A stretch of DNA of 12,448 nucleotides from CAZQIC01 sp964593555 (GCA_964593555.1 CAZQIC010000131.1:1-12448); one strand, 5' to 3'. Counted from the first letter of the stretch, positions 1-7,981 are shown. Numbers and translations are program-made. Notes: generated from the sequence alone by a model not told the origin.

Positions 1-15
1 TTAGATACGATTTTA

Positions 16-465
16 TTAGATTGTTTTTAACATTCTATTTTTAGAACTCCCCTCATTGATAATTCTAACCAATGAAGAAGGTGTCTGAGCGTCTTTTATT
101 AGGTATGAGTAGGCACCCATTTTTAATGCATTTGCCGCAACAGCAAATGTTTCCTGACTTGAAATTAGAATAACACTTATTGTTGGTTTTATTTGCTTTA
201 CTTGCTTCAATACTTCCAAACCATTCATGGCATCCGAATAGGTTGAGCTTAAGTTATAATCCAGAATAATAATTTCGGGAATCAAGTCAAGATTTTTTAA
301 GCACTCCTCTCCTGTTGCATAACAACACAATTCGTGTTTTGTGTGAGTCTTTAAATAGTATGCCAGAGAGTGGCAATATAGATTATCATCGTCCACAATA
401 AAAATACAGGACGATGTTGTTGAAACTCGTTCCTGAACCTTCCTTGCTTTGACCTCGATTTCCAT
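16..465 (-). CDS. Single-domain response regulator (receiver only)
   Basis: A CheY-like receiver of 149 residues with no output domain; it would accept a phosphoryl group and act by protein contact or as a phosphate sink. Numbered from the ATG at 465, the acidic triad is D25-D27, the phosphoacceptor is D69 in an ILDYNL stretch, the serine pair is 102-103 and the lysine is K124. The usual proline after that lysine is Asp here. A TTG at 487-489 would add eight residues in frame; I prefer the ATG because the closest relatives at 8000 and 9081 also start a few residues before the VDDD motif. The GEECLKN and DAMNG signatures make it a clear relative of the plus-strand membrane-anchored receivers, but it ends in TAATAA soon after the receiver and has no membrane helix. 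It lies about 130 bases after the hybrid kinase, so it could be the last gene of that operon or have its own promoter. Confidence 0.88.
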   Translation of the reverse strand: MEIEVKARKVQERVSTTSSCIFIVDDDNLYCHSLAYYLKTHTKHELCCYATGEECLKNLDLIPEIIILDYNLSSTYSDAMNGLEVLKQVKQIKPTISVILISSQETFAVAANALKMGAYSYLIKDAQTPSSLVRIINEGSSKNRMLKTI

Positions 466-594
466 TTTCAGATATATTTTGTACTTCAATCACGTCTATA
501 TTCTTATACGAGTAACAGAATCTTTCCTATATCCTTTTCGTTCAAACCGGGTAAAAAAAGGTTGGACGACTATATTATCAAGGCAAATAACCTA

Positions 595-3408
595 TTATTG
601 ATAATTCGAGACCTCCAACTTGAGTTCTTCAATAGCCTCAGCACAAACTTTATTTATTTTATCCAACATATCAGGCAGCTTATCCAGGTTGGTTTTTGCC
701 TTACAATATTCCTCAATATCCTTTACAGTTTCCTTAATAGAATGCATACCAATAAAATCGACTGTGGGTTTCATTTTATGCGCTAACCCACCTAAATCAC
801 TCCATCTCTTTTCATTCAGATGACTCTTCATCATTTCGAGCATTGGGGGTGTTTGAACCGTAAAAGTTTCTATCATTTCCCTCATAAACTCGTTGCTACC
901 ATTTGCGATTTCTTTCAAATAGGTAAGATCAATGTTGTTTTTATCTTCCATAGCTATTGATTTATTGTTTTCCACTTTTGCTGTTCCGTAATGATTTTTT
1001 TTTACAAGACGAACTATTTTTTCGTATAAATCCTTTTGATTGAACGGCTTAGAAATATAATCATTCATTCCTGCCTCAATACATTTCTCAGCTTCTCCGA
1101 CCATCGCACAAGCGGTCATTGCAATTATCGGAACTTTTGATTTAGCTCCCTCTAGCTTTTCTCTTATATATTTTGTTGCGTCATACCCATCCATTTCCGG
1201 CATTTGAATATCCATTAGTACAGCATCATAGTTTGATTGTATAACTTTATCAATGGCCATTTTTCCATTATCAGCAACATCAATTTTTACCTGCCATTTA
1301 CTCAATACTTTTTTCGCAACCATTTGATTTAGACTATTGTCTTCAACCACTAATATTTTAATATTTTCAAGTTCATTATAAGCAACATCATTATCGTTTG
1401 CCTTTACTGATGCATCAACCGGCTTTCCTTTTGCATATGGTAATGTAACCAAAAAGGTTGTGCCATCGTTTACCTTGCTTTCCACCGATATAGCACCTGA
1501 CTGTAGCTCCACAAGTTGTTTTACGATTGTTAAACCAAGACCCGTTCCACCATACTTTCTGGTTGTATCGTTACTAGCCTGAGTAAAACTCTCGAAAACT
1601 ACCGAAAGTTTATCCTCAGGAATTCCAATACCCGTATCCTTTACTGTAAATAGCAGAACAATATTATCATCGTGCTCTTCTTTAAGTTGAATATTAATAA
1701 GTACACTTCCTCTTTCCGTAAACTTTATTGAATTGCTTATAAGATTTAACAATATTTGTCTTAACCTAACCACGTCACCAATTATCACCTGTGGTATATT
1801 TTCTGATACCTGGAGTGTTAAGTTCAACCCTTTTTTTTCAGAGGAGAAATGGAGCATTTTCATCACTGACTCTAAAACAGATTTAATATTAAAAGGAACT
1901 TTTTCAAATAATATTTTCCCTGATTCAATTTTAGAGAAATCTAATATGTCGTTAATAATAGAAAGAAGATTATCTGCTGACGTTTTAATAGCGGTAGTAC
2001 ATTCCTTTTGTTCAGAATTAAGATCACTATCCATTAAAATATCGGTCATCCCCACAATTGCATTCATGGGTGTCCTGATCTCGTGACTCATGTTTGCCAT
2101 AAACTGCTCCTTAATTTTCATGGTATGCTCGAGGTTCTTTTTAGCCTTCATAAGTTCGTCGAGAGCCTTATTACCCTTCATTAATGAATGTTCCGCGATT
2201 CTATTTGCGCGTAAAAGATCATATTCCATTAACTTACGTTCAGTAATATCCGAATCAATTGCAATTATTCTTTTAACGTTGCCATCTTTACCAAGCACCG
2301 GAGTAAGTGTAGTAATGACCCAATACTCCTTACCATCTTTAGTAAAATTCTTTGCTTCATAAGTAACCGGTTTTTTACCTTTAACTACAGTCTCATAATT
2401 CTCCGTAATCCGTGAAAGTCCGGTGGGCAGACCCTGACGAAGGATTTCCCCGTGAGTGCTCAGCATATCTTTCAATGTATAACCGGTTAACTTCGTAAAA
2501 CCTTCATTTACCCATTCTATTTCACCTTCGTTATTTGCAATTATTACCGAATTATACGACTTCGTTGCTGCCAATGCGAGGTTTTCCATTTCTTCTTCGC
2601 GAATGCGCTCGGTAACATCCTGGCCCGTTCCATATACTTTAACTGCTTTTTTGTTTTCATCAATGATAATTTCTCCACGCGCATGAATAATACAGATCTT
2701 GTTCTGTGGCGTAAGTACCTGGTAATAAAAACTAAAAGGCAGCTGTGTCTTCAGCGCCTCTGCTATTGTTTTCTTTACAAACTCTCTATCTTCGGGGTGA
2801 ACATATTCAACGAATTTTTCATAAGTGGCACTAACTTCTGTGGCCGCTAATCCATATATACGTTGAAGTTCCTCAGACCATGTTACCAAATTTGTTTTTA
2901 TATCCCATTCCCAGCTTCCAATATGCGCCAACTTTTGCGCCTCCGAAAGTTTTATTTTTTCTCTTAATAAATCTGTTGTTTTCGCTTCAAGTTTTTTAGC
3001 GTTCTCTGAAAGCTGTTTTAACAATCTTGATCGTTCAATGCCATAATCAATTGAACGCTGAAGTGTTTTGCTTTTTAAAGTACCCTTAACAAGAAAATCT
3101 TGGGCACCGCATTTAACAGCATTTATAGCCACTTCTTCATCCTCAAGCCCAGTAAGAACAATTATTGGAGTTTCAGGCGCAACTGCATGCAATCTGTTAA
3201 ATGTATCCAAACCGGTGCTGTCTGGAAGAGAAAGATCAAGGATTATTATACTGTATGATTCTTTCCCTACCAATTCTATACCCTTCTTTAAATAATCAAC
3301 TACTTTTAAATTATGGGAAACAGGATAACATTCCTTCAAATATATTTTTAATAATCCCGCGTCCGCTGGATTATCCTCAATGAGTAATATGTCAATCTTT
3401 TTTTCCAA
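595..3408 (-). CDS. Hybrid sensor histidine kinase, REC-PAS-PAS-HisKA-HATPase-REC-Hpt
   Basis: A 937-residue cytoplasmic hybrid kinase with no membrane helix. Domain order: receiver 5-120 (E11, D12, phosphoacceptor D58, T86, K108); PAS 160-268 and PAS 280-392, both ending in a D-(V/I)-TER motif; a short coiled segment; HisKA with the H442 box SHEIRTP; HATPase with N555/N559, DTGIGIP 591-597 and GGTGLGL 620-626; a second receiver (E689, D690, D733, T765, K787-P788); and an Hpt domain with H877 in an AHKMK motif. All phosphotransfer residues needed for an internal His-Asp-His relay are present. The start must be non-ATG: the frame is closed by the stop of the upstream kinase at 3424-3426, and the only usual start is TTG at 3406-3408. 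The next Met is near residue 274, which would delete the receiver. The gene begins 15 bases after the upstream kinase. The output protein is unknown; the receiver at 16-465 is the nearest candidate. Confidence 0.95.
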   Translation of the reverse strand: MEKKIDILLIEDNPADAGLLKIYLKECYPVSHNLKVVDYLKKGIELVGKESYSIIILDLSLPDSTGLDTFNRLHAVAPETPIIVLTGLEDEEVAINAVKCGAQDFLVKGTLKSKTLQRSIDYGIERSRLLKQLSENAKKLEAKTTDLLREKIKLSEAQKLAHIGSWEWDIKTNLVTWSEELQRIYGLAATEVSATYEKFVEYVHPEDREFVKKTIAEALKTQLPFSFYYQVLTPQNKICIIHARGEIIIDENKKAVKVYGTGQDVTERIREEEMENLALAATKSYNSVIIANNEGEIEWVNEGFTKLTGYTLKDMLSTHGEILRQGLPTGLSRITENYETVVKGKKPVTYEAKNFTKDGKEYWVITTLTPVLGKDGNVKRIIAIDSDITERKLMEYDLLRANRIAEHSLMKGNKALDELMKAKKNLEHTMKIKEQFMANMSHEIRTPMNAIVGMTDILMDSDLNSEQKECTTAIKTSADNLLSIINDILDFSKIESGKILFEKVPFNIKSVLESVMKMLHFSSEKKGLNLTLQVSENIPQVIIGDVVRLRQILLNLISNSIKFTERGSVLINIQLKEEHDDNIVLLFTVKDTGIGIPEDKLSVVFESFTQASNDTTRKYGGTGLGLTIVKQLVELQSGAISVESKVNDGTTFLVTLPYAKGKPVDASVKANDNDVAYNELENIKILVVEDNSLNQMVAKKVLSKWQVKIDVADNGKMAIDKVIQSNYDAVLMDIQMPEMDGYDATKYIREKLEGAKSKVPIIAMTACAMVGEAEKCIEAGMNDYISKPFNQKDLYEKIVRLVKKNHYGTAKVENNKSIAMEDKNNIDLTYLKEIANGSNEFMREMIETFTVQTPPMLEMMKSHLNEKRWSDLGGLAHKMKPTVDFIGMHSIKETVKDIEEYCKAKTNLDKLPDMLDKINKVCAEAIEELKLEVSNYQ

Positions 3409-3423
3409 AATATTATCAATAAA

Positions 3424-5400
3424 TCATTTCCCTATGGTAAAATAAAAAACAGAACCCTTTCCCAATTCAGATTCAACCCACATTGTACCTTTATGCTGAT
3501 CAACTATCCTTTTACAAATAGCCAACCCAATCCCCGTTCCTTCATATGTACCAATTGGATGCAAGCGCTGAAAAATTACAAATATCTTATCAATATACTG
3601 CTTATCAATTCCCAAGCCATTGTCGCTTACACTAAAAATCCATTCTTTACTTTTTTCTTTTACTGAAATTTTTACTTCGACCGGTTCCTCACGTTTAAAC
3701 TTAACTGCGTTACTTATAAGATTTTGAAATAACTGGATCATATTTAATTTTATCCCCTCAATTGTAGGCAATTTATCATAAGTGATCTTCGCATTATTTT
3801 TTTCAATCACGTCTTTTAGCTGATCAAGAACAATACCCATTACAACCGACAGATCTACCTTCTCGTAAATTTGATTTTTTCTCCCTACCCTCGAATAGGA
3901 CAATAAATCTTTTATCAGCCGATCCATTCGGCTTACACCTGCTACTGCAAAATCAATAAAATCATTTCCATCAGTGCCCAATTTACCCTGGTATCTGTTT
4001 TGCAACAGCTGTATATAGCTATTTACGGTTCTAAGTGGTTCTCTTAAATCGTGACTCGCTACATAGGCAAATTGCTCAAGCTCAACGTTTGAACGTGTAA
4101 GTTCTTCCGATTTTTCCTTTAATGAAATTTCAGCTTTCTTTTGCTCTGTAATATCCCTGATAATTGAAACGATCTGTATTTTTTCTTCCAGCTCTATAAT
4201 TTTCAAGGAATATTCAATGTTTATTATTTTCCCATCTTTTCGAACAACCGATGTTTCGCCTTTGTCTGAAATTTTTTCTCCGGCAATTCTTTTCCCCAAA
4301 TCCTGCTTTAATCTATCACGATCGTTTTCCACCACCATGTTCATAAATGTTGGCATACTAAGGATCTCATCTTCTTTATAGCCGTATATATTACATAATG
4401 CCTCATTTACATATATAATTTTTTCATTCTCTGTAATGGCAACCCCTATCCCCATTTCACTCTGCGTCTTTATCAATGTTTCATATAGGTTTTTTTGTCT
4501 ACGTAGACTCTCCTCTGCTTTATTTCTTTCATTTATTATTTGCTCCAAATCATCGGTCATTTTATTAAACGAAACTGCAAGCCTGCCAATTTCATCCTTT
4601 GAAAAAACCTTTGCCCTATCTGTAAAATCAGCTTTTGCAACCTTGGCCGCCACTCTTGAAATTTCATCTATACCCTTTGAAATCGCAAAACTGACGGAAA
4701 CAGTTAAAAACAAACCCGTGAATTCAACTGTTATAGCGATCACGAACAATATCTGCATGATCAACCCTTCAAGCCACCGGGATCCTTCTCCTAGAACAAA
4801 AGAGAACTCATCTTCTACAACTGTTAATTCCTCATTTAAAATATCTATTTTACTCAGGGTAATATCTAAAACTTCCCTGGAAACTATACTATCCTTGTAA
4901 ATTTGTTTATGAAGATACATTCCGGTTTTCTTTAACTCATTGATTAATGAATCTCCCTTCTCCCACTGAATAATTGCATGATCTATATAATAAATTCTTC
5001 TGAATCTTTTAAAAAGCTTTATCATTCCATCAATATCCTCGTAATTATTACGTGCCTCAAGAAATCCCTCATATATAATCTTGTAATCTGGATTTTCTTT
5101 TTCAAGTTCAAGCCGAGCTCGTCTATCACCAATCGGAATTTGAATAAACTTTAAAAACATTTGATAATCTTCCTCGTTTCGAGTTACTCCATATTTTCTC
5201 AGATTATAAGCTGCATCCTTCTGCGCCTTAGAATACAAACCCTCACCACCAACGTAAGCCCTTGTAGATGAAAGCGTATTTATCGTAAAAAACAGCATGA
5301 ACAATTCAATCGCAATCAATAACGCCATTATACCAACGACGAAATACAGCTTTCCTTTAATTGGAATATCCCTGAATTTTCTAACGACTGTACTTTTCAC
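3424..5400 (-). CDS. Membrane sensor histidine kinase, TM-periplasmic-TM-HAMP-PAS-HisKA-HATPase
   Basis: A 658-residue inner-membrane kinase. Transmembrane helix 1 is about residues 19-41, followed by a roughly 170-residue, probably helical extracytoplasmic region, helix 2 at about 212-238, HAMP 238-290, PAS 305-420 (ending RDITEQ), HisKA with H450 in SHDLREPLR, and an HATPase with N564 (LISNAVKF), DNGLGI 593-598 and GTGIGL 621-626. The kinase core is of the type found in cyanobacterial phytochrome-like kinases and closely resembles that of the upstream kinase, suggesting tandem duplication. The start is GTG at 5398-5400, overlapping the TGA of the upstream kinase by four bases (GTGA), an arrangement typical of translational coupling. 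The protein has no receiver, so phosphoryl transfer must go to a separate partner; the Rcp1-type regulator in the same operon is the obvious candidate (inference). What the extracytoplasmic part senses is not known. Confidence 0.94.
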   Translation of the reverse strand: MKSTVVRKFRDIPIKGKLYFVVGIMALLIAIELFMLFFTINTLSSTRAYVGGEGLYSKAQKDAAYNLRKYGVTRNEEDYQMFLKFIQIPIGDRRARLELEKENPDYKIIYEGFLEARNNYEDIDGMIKLFKRFRRIYYIDHAIIQWEKGDSLINELKKTGMYLHKQIYKDSIVSREVLDITLSKIDILNEELTVVEDEFSFVLGEGSRWLEGLIMQILFVIAITVEFTGLFLTVSVSFAISKGIDEISRVAAKVAKADFTDRAKVFSKDEIGRLAVSFNKMTDDLEQIINERNKAEESLRRQKNLYETLIKTQSEMGIGVAITENEKIIYVNEALCNIYGYKEDEILSMPTFMNMVVENDRDRLKQDLGKRIAGEKISDKGETSVVRKDGKIINIEYSLKIIELEEKIQIVSIIRDITEQKKAEISLKEKSEELTRSNVELEQFAYVASHDLREPLRTVNSYIQLLQNRYQGKLGTDGNDFIDFAVAGVSRMDRLIKDLLSYSRVGRKNQIYEKVDLSVVMGIVLDQLKDVIEKNNAKITYDKLPTIEGIKLNMIQLFQNLISNAVKFKREEPVEVKISVKEKSKEWIFSVSDNGLGIDKQYIDKIFVIFQRLHPIGTYEGTGIGLAICKRIVDQHKGTMWVESELGKGSVFYFTIGK

Positions 5401-6524
5401 AGTTCCTTTCTATAATTATTTAATGTAAAATAAAAAACAGTGCCTTTGCCCATCTCAGATTCAACCCAGATTTTCCCACCATGGTTCTCTATTATTTTTT
5501 TACATATAGCTAACCCCATGCCCCCGCCTGGGTACTTGTTTTTCTCATTAAGCCTTTGAAAGATAATAAATATCCTTTCCCAATTTTCCTTCTTTATACC
5601 TATTCCATTGTCCCTTATAGAAAACAGATAGCCACCATCTGTTTTTTTTCCATCAATCAATACTTCGGGCTCATTCTCCGATCTAAATTTTAGTGCGTTG
5701 GAGATCAAATGATGAAACAGCTGCCCAATTAAAACCGTGTCACCGTATACCTCTGGCAGATTATTGAAAACTATTTTGGCGTTTTTTTCTTTTACCATTA
5801 ACTCTGCAGCGACCTGATCCAACATCTCATTCAAATTAATTGATTCAAAAGGCTTTAATCTACTCACTCTTGAATATTCCAACAGACTATTTATTAATTC
5901 TCTCATTCTGTTACTACCATCTACTGCAAAATCTATAAATTCATTCGCATCCTGGTCAAGTTTATCCTTATAACGTCTTGCGAGCAACTGAACATAACTG
6001 CTTACCGTTCTTAGGGGCTCCTGCAAATCATGCGACGCTACATAAGCAAATTGTTCCATCTCCGATCTTAAACGCTGTGCCTCATCTAGCCTTGTTTGAT
6101 CAAGCATGTTTTTTTTATGAATTGACTCGATCAAAAACTCCTGAATTTTTATATAATAATTTTCCAACTCTATAATAACTGAAATAATCCAGTCTGACTT
6201 ATTAATATAATCAATTAAAAATTTCCAGAATATTTTCTTTTGCAGTAAAAAAACAGATATAAGTTCAGGAAACTTCAATTGTTTTGATACTTCCCAGTTA
6301 CTAAAACTTTCCTTTAACAAAGTCAGCAATTTTTCATTTTCTATTGATGCAAGAATATTCTTAGTATCATTTATTATCAACTGATTAATTGCTTCACTTG
6401 TTCCCTTTGGTACAAAATATATTGTTGAAATATCCTTTGCCTTAAATACATCAATAGTGGCAAGAACCATATCCTCCAGCCTTTGCTCCCTAAGGTATTT
6501 GCAAAAAGATTTTAAATTTTCCAT
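5397..6524 (-). CDS. Soluble histidine kinase with a helical N-terminal domain
   Basis: A 375-residue kinase with no signal peptide or clear membrane helix. Residues 1-140 form an uncharacterised, probably all-helical region rich in Leu, Ile and Lys; it weakly recalls the globin-like N-terminal domains of RsbR-type stressosome proteins, which is only an impression. A short linker leads to HisKA with H165 in SHDLQEPLR, then an HATPase with N276 (LISNALKF), DNGIGI 305-310 and GGGMGL 333-338, where the usual Thr of the G2 box is Gly. The core is of the phytochrome-like class. The ATG at 6522-6524 lies 8 bases after the stop of the Rcp1-type regulator, and the stop overlaps the next kinase, so the three are surely co-transcribed. 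In cyanobacteria Rcp1 is the partner of the phytochrome Cph1; here no photoreceptor domain is present, so light sensing should not be assumed. Confidence 0.92.
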   Translation of the reverse strand: MENLKSFCKYLREQRLEDMVLATIDVFKAKDISTIYFVPKGTSEAINQLIINDTKNILASIENEKLLTLLKESFSNWEVSKQLKFPELISVFLLQKKIFWKFLIDYINKSDWIISVIIELENYYIKIQEFLIESIHKKNMLDQTRLDEAQRLRSEMEQFAYVASHDLQEPLRTVSSYVQLLARRYKDKLDQDANEFIDFAVDGSNRMRELINSLLEYSRVSRLKPFESINLNEMLDQVAAELMVKEKNAKIVFNNLPEVYGDTVLIGQLFHHLISNALKFRSENEPEVLIDGKKTDGGYLFSIRDNGIGIKKENWERIFIIFQRLNEKNKYPGGGMGLAICKKIIENHGGKIWVESEMGKGTVFYFTLNNYRKEL

Positions 6525-6532
6525 TCGGCGAA

Positions 6533-6979
6533 CTATTGGTTACCTGGCAATTTTACAATTGAAAGCCAAAAATCCTCAATTGATCTGATCACATTTATGA
6601 ATTGATTAAAATCAACCGGTTTTGTTATATAACAATTTGCATGGTGTGCGTACATATTTAAGACATCCTGTTCAGCGGCAGATGTAGTTAAAACAATAAC
6701 CGGTATAAATTTTAATTTGGGATCACTTTTTATTTCAGTTAATACTTCCCGCCCATCCTTTTTTGGCAAATTAAGATCGAGCAAAATTATATCTGGCGTA
6801 ACCGCATTCTTATACTGTTCTTCTTTTTTTAAAAAAAACAACGCCTCCTCTCCATCCATAACTACGTTCAGGTTGTTGATTATTTTCCCCTCTTTGAGGA
6901 CTTCTCTCGTCAACCTGATGTCTCCTGGATTATCCTCAACAAGTAAAATATTTAATATTTTTAATTTTCCGGCATTCAT
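6533..6979 (-). CDS. Rcp1-type single-domain response regulator
   Basis: A 148-residue CheY-like receiver of the Rcp1 class, the response regulators that partner phytochrome-type histidine kinases. Visible features are LLVEDNPGD (E15, D16), phosphoacceptor D68 in LLDLNLPKKDGREVL, T98-T99, and K120-P121 in NCYITKPVD, followed by the class-typical ending IEDFW...IVKLP. The frame is open for 35 more codons upstream, to 7084, but the ATG at 6977-6979 is chosen: it places the first beta strand at the right distance, and a purine-rich GGAAAGGGAA lies 5 bases before it. The upstream codons read as hydrophobic, Cys- and Phe-rich sequence unlike a receiver. It is the first gene of the kinase operon; the next gene starts 8 bases after its stop. 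It probably takes phosphate from one or both downstream kinases, whose cores are of the matching class (inference). Confidence 0.95.
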   Translation of the reverse strand: MNAGKLKILNILLVEDNPGDIRLTREVLKEGKIINNLNVVMDGEEALFFLKKEEQYKNAVTPDIILLDLNLPKKDGREVLTEIKSDPKLKFIPVIVLTTSAAEQDVLNMYAHHANCYITKPVDFNQFINVIRSIEDFWLSIVKLPGNQ

Positions 6980-6984
6980 TAGTA

Positions 6985-6994
6985 TTCCCTTTCC
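6985..6994 (-). promoter_or_regulatory. Purine-rich ribosome binding site of the Rcp1-type gene
   Basis: Read on the minus strand the bases are GGAAAGGGAA, 5 bases before the ATG at 6979. It is one of the few Shine-Dalgarno-like signals in the window and supports this ATG over the longer reading frame that begins at 7084. Confidence 0.5.
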
Positions 6995-7081
6995 ACATAA
7001 ATATACAAGGGTAGCCCATATGCAAAGGCTATTTTCGATGAAACAATACAAATTCAGACTGAACGTAGCAAAAAAAAAGCC

Positions 7082-7109
7082 CAAATTTAATAAATAAAGG
7101 AAAATACAA
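7082..7109 (-). promoter_or_regulatory. Candidate promoter of the Rcp1-kinase operon
   Basis: On the minus strand a TTG (7107-7109) is followed after 17 bases by TAAATTTG (7082-7089), a full match to the Bacteroidota -7 element TAnnTTTG. The spacing is two bases shorter than the usual 19. It lies in the 166-base gap between the LytTR gene and the Rcp1-type gene and would give a leader of roughly 95 bases. It also overlaps the start of the longer reading frame at 7084, a further argument against that start. Confidence 0.35.
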
Positions 7110-7145
7110 GAAAAACGACAAGTTAACGCAGAAAGGCTTTAAGTA

Positions 7146-7838
7146 TTACAACAAATTTAACTGCTTCATCAAACCTTCTTTATAAACAGCCCCAACAGGA
7201 ATTAATTTTTTTCCCATAACTATAGTACTATCGTCAATAGAGTCTATTTTATCAATGGAAACAATATATGAACGGTGTACACGTGTAAAAATTTCCGGGG
7301 AAAGCTTACTTTCAATTGCTTTAAGGGTAGAATGCACAACATGCTTTTTATCACTTGTATTGATCACCGTATAGTCTCCAAGCGCCTCTATCCAGAGTAT
7401 ATCCTTAATATTAATCTTCAAAAGAATTGAATTGGTCTTAATAAAAATGTGATCCTTCTCCGAAAAATCAGCTATGTTTTGAGAATTATCAAAAATATTT
7501 TTTGCTTTATTGATCGCTTTAATAAAACGATCCGAGGTAACGGGCTTCAAAAGATAATCAACAACATTATATTCAAAAGCCTCTATTGCGTAATCTTTCT
7601 TGGAAGTGGCTAAAATAATCAAGGGCGAACTCTTCAGATTTTTAATGAATTGCAATCCACTTAATTCAGGCATTTCAATATCTAATAAGACAAGGTCAAC
7701 AGAGTGAGTATTGAGATAGTTTAATGCCTCTATTGATCCAGAACAAACTTTAGTAAGATTTAAAAATTCCATTTGGGAAACAAGGTGCTTCATAGCATTC
7801 CTAGACATTTCCTCATCGTCAACAATTATACAATCCAT
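7146..7838 (-). CDS. LytTR-family response regulator (LytR/AgrA class)
   Basis: A 230-residue DNA-binding response regulator. The receiver, 1-115, shows D7-D8, phosphoacceptor D53 in LLDIEMPELSG, T78 and K98-P99. The LytTR DNA-binding domain, about 128-228, shows the family marks: IFIKTNS near its start, WIEALGDYTVI (149-159) and RVHRSYIVS (186-194), ending in PVGAVYKEGL. It starts at ATG 7836-7838. It is a clear paralogue of the regulator at 10891-11604. In Bacteroidota such regulators are usually paired with a membrane LytS/YehU-type kinase; none is in this window, so its phosphodonor is unknown. It faces the membrane-anchored receivers across a 161-base divergent gap holding a LytTR-type direct repeat, so it may control them, itself, or both (inference). 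Confidence 0.95.
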   Translation of the reverse strand: MDCIIVDDEEMSRNAMKHLVSQMEFLNLTKVCSGSIEALNYLNTHSVDLVLLDIEMPELSGLQFIKNLKSSPLIILATSKKDYAIEAFEYNVVDYLLKPVTSDRFIKAINKAKNIFDNSQNIADFSEKDHIFIKTNSILLKINIKDILWIEALGDYTVINTSDKKHVVHSTLKAIESKLSPEIFTRVHRSYIVSIDKIDSIDDSTIVMGKKLIPVGAVYKEGLMKQLNLL

Positions 7839-7909
7839 ATTCTTGTTTATTAATTGCTCTAAATTATCAGTTATATATGAATAATAAAAACTTCGATTAT
7901 ATGCTTTTG

Positions 7910-7944
7910 TTTCAGTTCAACGATACTTTATTTCAGTTCAACGA
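7910..7944 (+). promoter_or_regulatory. Direct-repeat operator, candidate LytTR binding site
   Basis: A perfect 14-base repeat, TTTCAGTTCAACGA, occurs at 7910-7923 and 7931-7944, with start points 21 bases apart (two helical turns). The published LytTR/AgrA consensus is a 9-base repeat of the form [TA][AC][CA]GTTN[AG][TG] with about 12 bases between copies; TCAGTTCAA fits at 8 of 9 positions and the spacing is exactly 12. The second copy ends 7 bases before the -33 TTG of the plus-strand promoter, where an activator would sit. The regulators at 7146 and 10891 are the natural candidates to bind it. Binding is inferred, not shown. Confidence 0.6.
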
Positions 7945-7951
7945 AATTTTG

Positions 7952-7981
7952 TTGTAAAATTTATTACAAATCGTAAAATTG
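7952..7981 (+). promoter_or_regulatory. Candidate promoter of the membrane-anchored receiver genes
   Basis: TTG at 7952-7954, then exactly 19 bases, then TAAAATTG at 7974-7981, which matches the Bacteroidota TAnnTTTG element at all but one fixed position. Transcription would start within a few bases after 7981, leaving a very short leader before the ATG at 8000. The TTG at 7979 lies inside the -7 element and so is unlikely to be the translation start. Confidence 0.5.

Noticed and set aside
555..594. GGTT/AACC pairing followed by seven T residues after the hybrid kinase, as a terminator
   Set aside because: Only four base pairs with a loop of over 20 bases; too weak to call.
7012..7031. Five-base inverted repeat TAGCC/GGCTA in the leader of the Rcp1-type gene
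   Set aside because: Short stem with a 10-base loop; expected by chance in a region of this size.
6980..7084. In-frame extension of the Rcp1-type gene by 35 codons
   Set aside because: The extra residues do not fit a receiver, and the region holds a ribosome binding site just before the ATG at 6979 and part of a promoter candidate.
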